16,074 nucleotides of DNA from CAZLMF01 sp964560565. Lineage in GTDB: Bacteria > Bacillota > Clostridia > Oscillospirales > Ruminococcaceae. Location of the stretch: contig CAZLMF010000038.1 of assembly GCA_964560565.1 (NCBI GenBank), forward strand, positions 1 through 16,074, given 5' to 3'. How positions within the stretch are numbered: position 1 is the stretch's first letter; every line of letters starts with the position of its first letter. The notes under the pieces are model-generated. The model was not told the DNA's origin, made no database searches, and saw nothing but the letters and a program-made list of their open reading frames with translations. Below, one piece after another: positions 1-7,928 of this stretch. The position numbers and the translations under genes were made by a program.

Positions 1-1001
1 TCCCACGAGATGAGTACGAGGAGAGTGAGGAAAGGGTAATAGCGGAGCTTGAGGCAATAAACAAGCCTTATGCAATACTGCTCAACACCGTTGACCCTCA
101 TTCCGAGCGCACATTGCGCCTTGCAGAAAGGCTGACGGAGAAGTATGACCGCCCTGTTATTCCTGTTAATTGCCTTGAACTTGATGAAAATAATATCAAA
201 GACATACTTTATCAGGTGCTGTTTGAGTTCCCGATTAAAGAAGTCGGTGTTAAAGTGCCAAAATGGGTCACTGAGCTTGAAAAGAGCCACTGGCTTAGAC
301 TGGAGATATTCGATTCACTTAAGGCTGCCGGCGCTGAGGCAAACCAAATTAGTGATGTGCGCATCATAACCGATAAAGTCGGAGAATGTGAGCAGATTGT
401 AGCTTGTGAGATAGATAATATCGACCTTGGCAGCGGTGCGGCATATATAAAGGTTGAGCTTAAGCCCGAGTTATTCTATAAAGTGCTTGGGGAGGCAACG
501 GGGCTTGAAATCCAGTGCGAAAGTGACCTTATGCCACGCATGATTGAGCTTGCACAAGTAAAACGCAAGTTTGACAAGTTCAAATGCGCTATTGACGAGG
601 TAAATGCCACAGGCTACGGCATTGTAATGCCCGAGCTCAATGAGCTGTCCCTTGAAGAACCTGAAATTATCAAGCAGGGCGGCAAATACGGCGTAAGGCT
701 CAAAGCAAGCGCTCCGAGCATCCATATGATGCAGGCAAATATTACCACTGAGGTAAATCCTGTTGTAGGTTCTGAAAGCCAATCTGAGGAGCTTATAATG
801 TATCTGCTCAAGGAGTTCGAGGAAAATCCAAAGAAAATCTGGCAGTCAAACATCTTCGGAAAATCCTTGCATGAGCTTGTCAATGAGGGACTTCACAATA
901 AACTTTACCGTATGCCCGCAGATGCGAGAATGAAGCTTCAGGAAACCATCGAGCGCATTATCAACGAGGGATGCGGCGGTCTAATTTGCATAATACTATA
1001 A
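1..1001 (+). CDS. spoIVA: Stage IV sporulation protein A, 3' part
   Basis: SpoIVA is the ATPase that polymerises on the outer forespore membrane and forms the basement layer of the spore coat, anchored there by SpoVM. The window opens inside the gene: the reading frame is open from base 3 and gives about 332 residues, against roughly 490 for the family, so the N-terminal Walker A nucleotide-binding part lies upstream of the window. Visible family traits are the stretch NKPYAILLNTVDPHSE, typical of the C-terminal part of the GTPase-like domain, the long middle domain, and the characteristic C-terminal end GGLICIIL just before tandem TAA stops. It is followed by a hairpin terminator. Its presence indicates an endospore-forming Firmicute. 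The start codon and the usual sigma-E promoter cannot be seen here. Confidence 0.93.
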   Translation, partial: PRDEYEESEERVIAELEAINKPYAILLNTVDPHSERTLRLAERLTEKYDRPVIPVNCLELDENNIKDILYQVLFEFPIKEVGVKVPKWVTELEKSHWLRLEIFDSLKAAGAEANQISDVRIITDKVGECEQIVACEIDNIDLGSGAAYIKVELKPELFYKVLGEATGLEIQCESDLMPRMIELAQVKRKFDKFKCAIDEVNATGYGIVMPELNELSLEEPEIIKQGGKYGVRLKASAPSIHMMQANITTEVNPVVGSESQSEELIMYLLKEFEENPKKIWQSNIFGKSLHELVNEGLHNKLYRMPADARMKLQETIERIINEGCGGLICIIL

Positions 1002-1002
1002 T

Positions 1003-1044
1003 AAAACGCTCCACACAGTATAAACTGCGTGGAGCGCAAGTTTT
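1003..1044. terminator. Bidirectional terminator between spoIVA and HD gene
   Basis: Stem 1007-1019 pairs with 1024-1036 (13 bp, one A/C mismatch) around the 4-nt loop ATAA. A T-rich tract follows on the + strand (1041-1044) and an A tract precedes it (1003-1006), which reads as a U run on the minus strand. It can therefore stop both the rightward spoIVA transcript and the leftward HD gene. Confidence 0.8.
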
Positions 1045-1052
1045 AGGGGGCT

Positions 1053-1718
1053 TTACAGTATCTTCGAGTCGTTTACTATGAGGAAAAACTGAGTCCCCAG
1101 ATATTCTGCCGCTTTTTTGCATAGGAGCATTCTATCAAGAAAAATCTCGAAATACTCCATAACGGAGGCGATACTTGTGTCTATTGTAAGATCCAGCACA
1201 ACGGCGGTTTTATCTTCATTAAAACCGAAGTGCGACTCCTCAACCGCATAATTTACCCTGTCGTGAATATCGAAGGTGCGGTTGATAGGGTTGCGGACAC
1301 GAGTGCGGCGAACATCGGTTTTATCCGCTAGGATAAGCGCTGCTGAAACCGCGTTAATGGGGGTTGCAGTGGCTTCGTCGTGGTTGCCTATGGCGCTTAT
1401 GATGGTGCAGATTTCCTCCGCAGGCATCTCCATCCTGTCTAGCAGGCGAAATGCCATTACAGCACCGCTTTGAGCGTGGTCGTTGCGATTTACAACATTG
1501 CCAATATCGTGCATATATGCGGCAATTTGCGCAAGCTCAGCATCACGCTCAGGAAAACCCAGCTCCATAAGAAGCATATATGCGGTTTGTGCCGCCTTGT
1601 CAACATGGGCGGCGGAATGCTCGGTATATCCGATTGCACGCAAAGCATCGTCGGATTTTTGGACATACATTTGTATGTCTGGGTTGCTTTTTATGTATTT
1701 GAAAGTTACCTTAGCCAT
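1053..1718 (-). CDS. HD-domain phosphohydrolase-like protein
   Basis: This 221-residue soluble protein has the metal-binding pattern of the HD superfamily. Histidines near 34/38 are followed by the paired H70-D71 in YMHDIGN, then H81, then H113-D114 in GNHDEA, and D132 in LADKTDV. This is the H...HD...H...H...D layout of metal-dependent phosphohydrolases and phosphodiesterases. The C-terminal third (about 150-221) has no motif I recognise. The substrate cannot be told from sequence; nucleotides or cyclic dinucleotides are possibilities from the superfamily only. The gene stands alone on the minus strand, convergent with spoIVA. Its ribosome site (AAAGGT, about 1729-1734 on the minus strand) is weak and spaced far from the ATG, and the 220-bp gap upstream is shared with galE. 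No link to sporulation is shown beyond adjacency. Confidence 0.8.
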   Translation of the reverse strand: MAKVTFKYIKSNPDIQMYVQKSDDALRAIGYTEHSAAHVDKAAQTAYMLLMELGFPERDAELAQIAAYMHDIGNVVNRNDHAQSGAVMAFRLLDRMEMPAEEICTIISAIGNHDEATATPINAVSAALILADKTDVRRTRVRNPINRTFDIHDRVNYAVEESHFGFNEDKTAVVLDLTIDTSIASVMEYFEIFLDRMLLCKKAAEYLGTQFFLIVNDSKIL

Positions 1719-1842
1719 TATATTTTTTACCTTTCTTTTACGTCTTATATATTAATCTTTACTTTACAATACCATGAATATAAACTATAATTTTATTATA
1801 CAACAATAGTATGAAAAATAAAAGTATTTTTTATTACTGCTA

Positions 1843-1871
1843 TTGACGTAAACATTTATAATAAATATAAT
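1843..1871 (+). promoter_or_regulatory. galE promoter (sigma-A type)
   Basis: TTGACG (1843-1848) and TATAAT (1866-1871) are separated by exactly 17 nt, in an AT-rich region. Transcription would begin near 1878, giving a leader of about 60 nt before galE. Confidence 0.75.
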
Positions 1872-1939
1872 ATTAGCATAGAGTTACTTTATAAATGCAT
1901 TAAAATAACCGTTTGAACCGAGCAAGGAGGTATATCAAC

Positions 1940-2947
1940 ATGGCTATTCTTGTCACAGGAGGCGCAGGATATATCGGCTCTCACACCTGTATAGAGCTGC
2001 TAAATGCAGGGGAGAAGCTTGTGGTGCTTGATAACTTCGTTAATTCAAGCCCCCGTGTAATTGAGCTTATTACTGAAATTGCAGGCAAAAGCTTTGCTTT
2101 TTACAAGGCTGATCTTTTGGATAAGGAGCAAATTGAGCAGATATTCAGCGAAAATGATATTGAATGTGTAATACATTTTGCAGGGCTTAAAGCAGTGGGC
2201 GAAAGCGTGCAAAAGCCTCTGCTTTACTACAAAAACAACTTAACAGGCACAATAAATCTATGCGAGGTTATGCAAAAGCATGGAGTAAAGAGAATGGTTT
2301 TCAGCTCATCTGCCACTGTATACGGAGCGCCAAAGGCAGTGCCTATCAAGGAGGACTTCCCACTTTCCACCACCAACCCTTACGGCGCTACAAAGCTCAT
2401 GATAGAGGGCATCTTGCGTGATATATGTGTGTCGGACAGCTCATGGTCGGTGGCGATTTTACGCTACTTTAATCCCATAGGTGCTCACGAAAGCGGTAAA
2501 ATCGGAGAAAGCCCTAATGGAATACCAAACAACCTACTGCCCTATATAGCACAGGTTGCAGTAGGCAAACTTCAAAGGCTTAATGTGTTCGGCGATGACT
2601 ATCCCACACATGATGGGACAGGAGTGCGTGACTACATCCATATTTGCGACCTTGCAAGCGGACATCTTGCCGCCGTTAAAAAGCTGCGGACAATGACAGG
2701 CGTTGAAGCCTACAATCTCGGCACAGGCAAGGGCTATTCGGTGCTGGAGCTTTTAAGAGCGTTTGAAAAGGCATCGGGAGTGAAAATTCCTTATGTTGTT
2801 GTGCCTCGCCGTGCAGGTGACATAGCCGAGTGCTACGCAGACCCCTCAAAGGCGATACTTGAGCTTGGCTGGCAGGCAAGGCGAGATGTAGATAAAATGT
2901 GTGAGGATTCATGGCGGTTTGTATGCAACAATCCCAATGGATTATAA
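1940..2947 (+). CDS. galE: UDP-glucose 4-epimerase
   Basis: GalE interconverts UDP-glucose and UDP-galactose in the cytoplasm (Leloir pathway and supply of galactose for surface glycans). The 335-residue protein starts with the NAD-binding Rossmann motif TGGAGYIGSH (residues 6-15). It has the catalytic triad of extended short-chain dehydrogenases: S124 in SSSATVYG, then Y148 and K152 in YGATK. The family block RYFNPIGAH follows, and the C-terminal segment carries RRAGDIAECYADP. Length matches the family (about 330-340). The ATG at 1940 is chosen because AAGGAGG (1924-1930) lies 9 nt upstream and the protein then begins MAILVTGGAG as expected; the in-frame ATG at 1913 would bury that site inside the gene. 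It is monocistronic, with its own promoter and terminator. No other galactose genes are in view, so glycan precursor supply is as likely as galactose catabolism. Confidence 0.95.
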   Translation: MAILVTGGAGYIGSHTCIELLNAGEKLVVLDNFVNSSPRVIELITEIAGKSFAFYKADLLDKEQIEQIFSENDIECVIHFAGLKAVGESVQKPLLYYKNNLTGTINLCEVMQKHGVKRMVFSSSATVYGAPKAVPIKEDFPLSTTNPYGATKLMIEGILRDICVSDSSWSVAILRYFNPIGAHESGKIGESPNGIPNNLLPYIAQVAVGKLQRLNVFGDDYPTHDGTGVRDYIHICDLASGHLAAVKKLRTMTGVEAYNLGTGKGYSVLELLRAFEKASGVKIPYVVVPRRAGDIAECYADPSKAILELGWQARRDVDKMCEDSWRFVCNNPNGL

Positions 2948-2949
2948 AA

Positions 2950-2984
2950 GCAAGCGGCAGGGGATTTCCCTGCCGCTTTAATTT
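2950..2984. terminator. Bidirectional terminator between galE and leuA
   Basis: Perfect 11-bp stem, 2952-2962 with 2968-2978, loop GATTT, flanked by AT-rich tracts on both sides. It sits between the convergent galE and leuA stop codons and can serve both. Confidence 0.82.
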
Positions 2985-4488
2985 ATACAATTATTTTGTT
3001 GACAGCACTTAGGTATGACTTAATTGACGCCTCCACAATGTCAGTACTTAGTCCTCGACCTGTCACGATTTCCCCATCCTTACGAAGTTTCACGATGACC
3101 TCACCTTGTGCGTCCTCGCCCTCCGAAACAGAGTGGATAGTGTAGTTATCAAGGGCGTAGCCTGTTTTAGCAATCTTCTCAATTGCCTTGTAGCAGGCAT
3201 CGACAGGGCCTTCTCCCGTTGCGACCTTCTCAATGGTTTCATCCCCAACCCTAAGCTTAATTGTACCCGTGGAGGAAATCATCGTGCCTGAATTTATTAC
3301 ATAGCCTACGAATTCGTATTTTGCCTGCCCATTTATATCACTGATTGAAAGATCAAGCAACGCTTCAATATCCCTGTCTGAAACGACCTTTTTCTTGTCG
3401 GCGAGCACCTTAAACGCAGCAAATACATTTGCAAGCTTCTCCTCATCCACAGAGTAGCCAAGCTCAAGCAATCTATCCTCAAAGGCGTGTTTGCCGCTAT
3501 GCTTGCCAAGCACCATTTTATTTTGCGGAATACCAATGTCGGTAGGTTTCATAATCTCATAGGTTTCAGGGTTTGCAAGCATGCCATGCTGATGAATGCC
3601 TGCCTCATGAGCAAAGGCATTAGCGCCGATAATAGCCTTGTTAGGAGGCACTGCAACGCCGGTAATGCTTGTGATTAGTCTGCTTGCACGATAAATCTGC
3701 GTGGTGTCGATATTGGTTTTTGCGTTGTAGTAAGGCGCACGGGTTTTAATTCCCATGACAATCTCCTCCATGGAGGTATTGCCTGCACGCTCACCTATGC
3801 CGTTAATAGTGCATTCCACTTGAGTCGCACCTGCCATTACAGCGGCAAGGGAGCAAGCTGTTGAAAGCCCTAAATCATCGTGGCAATGAACGGATATTGT
3901 GACGTTTTCGGGCTTTACAAGCCTTTCTCTAATGTAGCTTGTAAGCTCAAACATTTCCTGTGGTGTCGCATACCCGACCGTATCGGGAATATTGATGGTG
4001 GTTGCGCCGCTTTCAATTGCGGTGTTAAATACTTGCACAAGAAAGTCCTTATCGCTGCGGGAAGCGTCCTCAGCGGAGAACTCAATATCCTCGCAAAGAC
4101 TGTGTGCATAACGCACCATTTCAGAAATTCGTGATATTGCTTCGTCAGGCGTGATTTTCAACTTGTATTCCATATGGATTGGGCTTGTTGCAAGGAAAAC
4201 ATGGATACGAGGGTGGGCAGCGACCTTGACAGCCTCCCATGCGCGGTCAATATCGCCCTTTACGCATCGTGCAAGGGACGCCACGACAGGCTTTTTAACA
4301 GCCTTAGCTATCGCTTGCACGCTTTCAAAGTCCTCAGGGGAGGAAATCGCAAAGCCTGCCTCGATAACATCGACACCAAGGCGCTCGAGCTGCCTTGCAA
4401 CCTCAAGCTTTTCTGACAGGTTCATTGAACAACCGGGGGACTGCTCGCCATCACGCAGGGTAGTGTCAAAGATTTTGATAGTTTTCAT
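2983..4488 (-). CDS. leuA: 2-isopropylmalate synthase
   Basis: LeuA condenses acetyl-CoA with 2-oxoisovalerate to give 2-isopropylmalate, the first committed step of leucine synthesis. The 501-residue protein opens with FDTTLRDGEQSPG, containing the catalytic R12 and the metal ligand D13. The divalent metal is completed by H201 and H203 of HCHDDLG, with N237 in GERAGNTS. Residues about 1-270 form the TIM barrel, followed by a linker domain and a C-terminal regulatory domain (about 385-501) of the kind that gives leucine feedback inhibition. The length is typical of the long LeuA type rather than homocitrate synthase. The start is supported by AAGGAG (minus strand, about 4497-4502). The gene lies behind a T-box leader with a leucine specifier codon, which supports the leucine assignment. 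No leuB, leuC or leuD is in the window. Confidence 0.95.
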   Translation of the reverse strand: MKTIKIFDTTLRDGEQSPGCSMNLSEKLEVARQLERLGVDVIEAGFAISSPEDFESVQAIAKAVKKPVVASLARCVKGDIDRAWEAVKVAAHPRIHVFLATSPIHMEYKLKITPDEAISRISEMVRYAHSLCEDIEFSAEDASRSDKDFLVQVFNTAIESGATTINIPDTVGYATPQEMFELTSYIRERLVKPENVTISVHCHDDLGLSTACSLAAVMAGATQVECTINGIGERAGNTSMEEIVMGIKTRAPYYNAKTNIDTTQIYRASRLITSITGVAVPPNKAIIGANAFAHEAGIHQHGMLANPETYEIMKPTDIGIPQNKMVLGKHSGKHAFEDRLLELGYSVDEEKLANVFAAFKVLADKKKVVSDRDIEALLDLSISDINGQAKYEFVGYVINSGTMISSTGTIKLRVGDETIEKVATGEGPVDACYKAIEKIAKTGYALDNYTIHSVSEGEDAQGEVIVKLRKDGEIVTGRGLSTDIVEASIKSYLSAVNKIIV

Positions 4489-4552
4489 TGGAGTACTCCT
4501 TCACTTAAATTCTATTAGGCATAAATGCAAGGCTTAAACATATATTTACAAA

Positions 4553-4592
4553 CAAAAAAGACCTCGTCTCTAAAACCATAAGAGACGAAGCC
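4553..4592 (-). terminator. T-box attenuator terminator
   Basis: Read on the minus strand, a stem built on CTTCGTCTCT paired with AGAGACGAGG encloses a short loop and is followed by six T residues (4559-4554). It overlaps the 3' side of the antiterminator region, as required for mutually exclusive T-box folding. Confidence 0.85.
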
Positions 4593-4823
4593 TAAAACTC
4601 CGCGGTACCACTCTTGTTGCGCATAAGCGCCACTTAAGTCACATCAATCAATGTGCTCCTTTGATAACGGTGGGGACACCGTCCTTAGCTACTTGGATTT
4701 CCTTTCGCCTTGGATGCTCAAGGGTGAGTTATGACCGAAACGCAATACTGTCTCGCACCAAGCGACAGCTCTCTGAGAATGCATAAAGGCTTTATTCCCT
4801 ATCAACGCATTTATCCTAATAAT
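4553..4823 (-). ncRNA. Leucine T-box riboswitch, leuA leader
   Basis: The minus-strand leader holds the diagnostic T-box sequence TGGTACCGCG (4601-4610), which pairs with the tRNA acceptor end. Upstream, in the expected order, are the stem I distal elements (AGAGAGCTG near 4766-4774, then GGTGCGA) and the specifier loop with CTC at 4726-4728 followed by ACC. CTC is a leucine codon, as in known ilv-leu T-boxes. Downstream is the terminator (stem CGTCTCT with AGAGACG, then TTTTTT at 4554-4559). By analogy with the class, uncharged tRNA-Leu would favour the antiterminator and turn leuA on. Boundaries are approximate: the 5' end is set by the promoter, the 3' end by the T run. Confidence 0.92.
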
Positions 4824-4829
4824 AGCTTA

Positions 4830-4858
4830 ATAATATACTACACTTTCTAATTTGTCAA
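4830..4858 (-). promoter_or_regulatory. leuA promoter (sigma-A type)
   Basis: On the minus strand, consensus TTGACA (4858-4853) is followed after 17 nt by TATTAT (4835-4830). Transcription should begin near 4823, right before the T-box stem I. Confidence 0.82.
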
Positions 4859-4874
4859 GTAGTTATTTTTTTAT

Positions 4875-4902
4875 TTGCTATTTTCGTAGTTTTACGTATA
4901 AT
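4875..4902 (+). promoter_or_regulatory. Candidate promoter of the TVP38-like gene
   Basis: A perfect TATAAT (4897-4902) has a partial -35 box TTGCTA (4875-4880, four of six) at 16 nt. It lies back to back with the leuA promoter; the two -35 boxes are only 16 nt apart. Confidence 0.5.
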
Positions 4903-4923
4903 ATAATTATCGGGGGGATGAAT

Positions 4924-5685
4924 ATGTCCGTGAAAGCAAAAAAGAAAACTACTAAGAGCGATATTATTAAGCTTTGTATTCTACTTGTCTTTTTTGCCGC
5001 AATGATAGCGGCTGCGATATACTTTTTCCCTGAGATTAAAAAGCTCAGCACGCAAGATGGGCGTGCTGCCCTAAAAGAGCAAATTGAGTCCTTCGGCTTT
5101 GTGGGGAGATTTGTCTATGTTGGAGTGTGGATAATCCAAATTGTTGCCGCATTCATACCAGGTGAGCCGATTGAAATAATTGGCGGAATGCTTTTTGGTA
5201 TGTGGGAAGGGCTTTTGCTTTGCCTAATAGGAGTTTTAGCTGGCTCAATCATTGCTTTTTATCTAGTAAAGCTTTTGGGAAAGCCATTTGTTACTGCCTT
5301 TATAAACGAGGAAAAGCTATCAAGTCTAAAGATTATGCAGGACGAGCGCAGACTTGAGATGATTATATTCATACTGTTTTTTATCCCAGGAACACCAAAG
5401 GATATGCTCACCTACATCGTTCCTTTAAGTCCGATAAAGCCTTTGAGGTTTTTCGTGATTGCTACGCTTTCAAGAATTCCCTCCATAGCGTCATCTGTTC
5501 TTGTGGGAGCAACCCTAGACAGAGGGAATATTTGGCTTAGCGTGGGGATATTCCTTGCGACAGGTGCGGTAGGGATAGTCGGTATAATGTTCAACGACCG
5601 ATTTATGAACAATCTCCAAAGCAAGAGAAAAGGTAAAAACGAAAGTGACAGTGACGAAAACAACATCAGAGAAAATGCCGAATAG
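4924..5685 (+). CDS. TVP38/TMEM64 (DedA-like) membrane protein
   Basis: This is a 253-residue integral membrane protein of the VTT/SNARE-associated family. A Lys-rich start is followed by a first membrane helix (about 14-35), a short linker, and then the re-entrant family motif FIPGEPIEIIGGMLFG (77-92). A helix follows (about 95-117), then a second re-entrant element FFIPGTPKD (152-160) and helices near 172-195 and 203-223. The tail (231-253) is hydrophilic and charged. Relatives in this superfamily are linked to lipid scrambling and membrane homeostasis; the substrate here is unknown. The ATG at 4924 is chosen because the run GGGGGG (4912-4917) lies 6 nt upstream. The ATG at 4918 abuts that run, and a start at 4852 would lie over the leuA promoter. 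ygiQ follows 32 nt downstream, probably co-transcribed. Confidence 0.83.
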   Translation: MSVKAKKKTTKSDIIKLCILLVFFAAMIAAAIYFFPEIKKLSTQDGRAALKEQIESFGFVGRFVYVGVWIIQIVAAFIPGEPIEIIGGMLFGMWEGLLLCLIGVLAGSIIAFYLVKLLGKPFVTAFINEEKLSSLKIMQDERRLEMIIFILFFIPGTPKDMLTYIVPLSPIKPLRFFVIATLSRIPSIASSVLVGATLDRGNIWLSVGIFLATGAVGIVGIMFNDRFMNNLQSKRKGKNESDSDENNIRENAE

Positions 5686-5717
5686 ATATATTTCTAGTAT
5701 ATGAGAGGATTGATATA

Positions 5718-7649
5718 ATGGCACAAAGCACCCAAGCGGGTTTTTTGCCTATTTCCATGCAGGACATGCTTGATAGAGGGTGGGAACAGCCCGATTTTGT
5801 CCTTATTACAGGGGATGCCTATGTGGATCACCCCTCCTTTGGTGCAGCTGTTATAGGCAGGGTGCTTGAGAGGGCAGGATTTAAGATTGGCATAATCGCA
5901 CAGCCAAAATGGCAAGATGTAAACGCATTCAAGGCGCTTGGTAAGCCACGCCTTGGATTTTTAATAACAGCAGGCAATATCGACTCCATGGTAAACCATT
6001 ACACCGCTGCTTTGCGAAAAAGAAGTGATGACCTTTATTCCCCCGGCGGCAAGGGCGGATACCGCCCCGACAGGGCATCAATAGTGTACTCCCAAATGGT
6101 TAGGCAAGCATACGGCAAAGTGCCGATAATATTCGGCGGACTTGAATCAAGCCTGCGCCGTTTTGCCCACTATGACTACTGGTCGGACTCGGTGCGCAAG
6201 TCTATCCTGATTGAATCAGGTGGAGATTTAATTGTATATGGTATGGGTGAGCGCCCAATAGTTGAGGTAGCTCAAGCTTTAGAAAGTGGTTTACCTATCG
6301 ATGAAATCACCTTTGTCCGCGGAACAGTCTATAAAACTCATGATAAGTCACGTCCTTATCAGCCGATTGTTCTACCTGATTATGAGGAAATCTCAAAGTC
6401 AAAGAGCACCTATGCCCAAAGCTTTATGGTGCAATACCGCAACATGGATTCGGTCACAGGACGCACACTAGTCGAGCCATACGGTGATATATATGTGGTG
6501 CAAACCCCACCGCAAGCGCCCCTTAGCGAACCCGAGCTTGATAGCTCCTATTCCTTGCCTTATATGCGTGATTATCACCCCATTTACGAGGCGCAGGGGG
6601 GTATCCCTGCTATAAATGAGGTTAAGTTCAGCCTAATTAGCAATCGCGGCTGCTTTGGGAATTGCAGCTTTTGCGCTCTGACATTCCATCAAGGTCGAGT
6701 GCTTCAAGCACGCAGCCATAAGTCAATAATTTCCGAGGCTGAAAAGCTGATTTGGGAGCCTGACTTTAAGGGATATATACATGATGTAGGAGGCCCTACC
6801 GCAAACTTCCGCCACAGGGCATGTGATAAGCAGGTAAAGCACGGTGTTTGCGTGGATAAGCAGTGCCTGTTCCCAACACCTTGCAAGCAGCTTAAAATCG
6901 ACCATACTGACTATCTGAAGTTATTGCGAGAGCTACGAGAGCTACCGAATGTTAAGAAGGTATTTGTCCGCTCTGGGATACGCTATGACTACTTAATAAA
7001 CGACCCAAACGAGGAGTTTTTTAACGAGCTTTGCAAGTACCATATAAGCGGTCAGCTAAAGGTTGCGCCGGAGCATATATCAAGCAAGGTGCTCGATAAA
7101 ATGGGCAAGCCCAAGCGTGCTGTCTACGACCGCTTTGTCAAGAAATACTATGAGATTAACGAAAAGCTTGGAATGAAGCAGTTTCTTGTGCCATATCTTA
7201 TGTCAAGTCACCCGGGCTCAACCCTTAAAGAAGCCATTGAGCTTGCGCTTTACCTAAGAGATATGGGCTACAATCCTGAGCAGGTGCAGGATTTCTATCC
7301 CACCCCTGGGACATTATCAACCTGTATGTACCACACAGGGCTTGACCCTAGAACCATGGAGGAGGTATATGTCCCGAAATCCCCTCATGAAAAGGCTATG
7401 CAGCGTGCGCTGATACAATACCGAAACCCTAAAAACTACAAGCTTGTATATGAGGCACTTGAGCAAGCAGGCAGACTTGACCTTGTTGGATATGACAGCA
7501 AATGCTTGATTAAACCCAGGCAGGGTGACGCAAGGGCAATTAAAATAGCACAAGAGGCAAAAAAGCAAGCCCACCCAAAGCCTAATTCAGCAAAAAGAGC
7601 AAGAATGAAGCAACAACGAAAGAAAAAAGCAAAAGCCAGAAAGGACTAA
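5718..7649 (+). CDS. ygiQ: YgiQ-family radical SAM protein
   Basis: The 643-residue protein belongs to the UPF0313/YgiQ radical SAM family. The N-terminal part has the family signature FLPISMQDMLDRGW and GDAYVDHPSFG (about 9-42), a cobalamin-binding-like region that often precedes radical SAM domains. The radical SAM cluster motif CxxxCxxC is at C312, C316 and C319 (NRGCFGNCSFCA) and would bind a [4Fe-4S] cluster and S-adenosylmethionine. An extra Cys group, CDKQVKHGVCVDKQCLFPTPC, lies downstream of it. The C-terminus (about 620-643) is a Lys/Arg-rich tail, possibly for nucleic acid contact (inference). The reaction is not established for this family. The start is supported by GAGAGGA (5703-5709) about 8 nt upstream. 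The next ORF begins 3 nt after its stop, so it heads a translational run into the aldo/keto reductase fragment. Confidence 0.9.
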   Translation: MAQSTQAGFLPISMQDMLDRGWEQPDFVLITGDAYVDHPSFGAAVIGRVLERAGFKIGIIAQPKWQDVNAFKALGKPRLGFLITAGNIDSMVNHYTAALRKRSDDLYSPGGKGGYRPDRASIVYSQMVRQAYGKVPIIFGGLESSLRRFAHYDYWSDSVRKSILIESGGDLIVYGMGERPIVEVAQALESGLPIDEITFVRGTVYKTHDKSRPYQPIVLPDYEEISKSKSTYAQSFMVQYRNMDSVTGRTLVEPYGDIYVVQTPPQAPLSEPELDSSYSLPYMRDYHPIYEAQGGIPAINEVKFSLISNRGCFGNCSFCALTFHQGRVLQARSHKSIISEAEKLIWEPDFKGYIHDVGGPTANFRHRACDKQVKHGVCVDKQCLFPTPCKQLKIDHTDYLKLLRELRELPNVKKVFVRSGIRYDYLINDPNEEFFNELCKYHISGQLKVAPEHISSKVLDKMGKPKRAVYDRFVKKYYEINEKLGMKQFLVPYLMSSHPGSTLKEAIELALYLRDMGYNPEQVQDFYPTPGTLSTCMYHTGLDPRTMEEVYVPKSPHEKAMQRALIQYRNPKNYKLVYEALEQAGRLDLVGYDSKCLIKPRQGDARAIKIAQEAKKQAHPKPNSAKRARMKQQRKKKAKARKD

Positions 7650-7652
7650 GAT

Positions 7653-7928
7653 ATGCAGTACAGAGATTTTGGAAAAACAGGAGAAAAGATTTCAGCACTT
7701 GGATTTGGGTGCATGAGGTTCCCCGAATACGAGAAGGGCGGAAAGTGGTTTATCGACGAGGATAAGTCCATTCCGATGCTACTAAAAGCCTTTGAGCAGC
7801 ACTCGGACTTGTGCTACCACAGATTTTCCACGCATTCGGCCCGCAATCGGGGCAAATTTTACTTCCAATGCATATCCCTGTGCTGCTTGCAGGGCTTCTA
7901 CTCGGGCATTTTTACGGCGCTTTTATAG
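7653..7928 (+). pseudogene. Aldo/keto reductase remnant (N-terminal fragment)
   Basis: The first ~48 codons (7653 to about 7797) match the start of clostridial aldo/keto reductases of the ferredoxin-like COG1453 type: MQYRDFGKTGEKISALGFGCMR, followed by FIDEDKSIPMLLKAFE. Intact members continue with a NYFDTA-like motif holding the catalytic Asp, then Tyr and Lys, over more than 300 residues. Here, after KAFE, the frame gives 43 unrelated residues rich in Cys, His and Ser and stops at 7926-7928. That part is the out-of-frame reading of the transporter gene below. The catalytic residues are absent, so no reductase activity is expected. A ribosome site (AAAGGA) precedes the ATG 3 nt after ygiQ, showing the front of the gene is intact. 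The break looks like a deletion or an assembly joint near 7794-7798. Confidence 0.8.

Noticed and set aside
1913..1939. Upstream in-frame ATG giving galE nine extra residues
   Set aside because: The AAGGAGG site (1924-1930) would lie inside the gene, and the family N-terminus begins at MAILVTGG (1940).
2676..4537. Long open frames antisense to galE and leuA
   Set aside because: They have no ribosome sites or recognisable domains and are explained by codon bias of the real genes on the opposite strand.
4852..4923. Longer start for the TVP38-like protein at 4852 or 4918
   Set aside because: A start at 4852 lies over the leuA -35 region and before the gene's own promoter; 4918 touches the GGGGGG ribosome site with no spacing.
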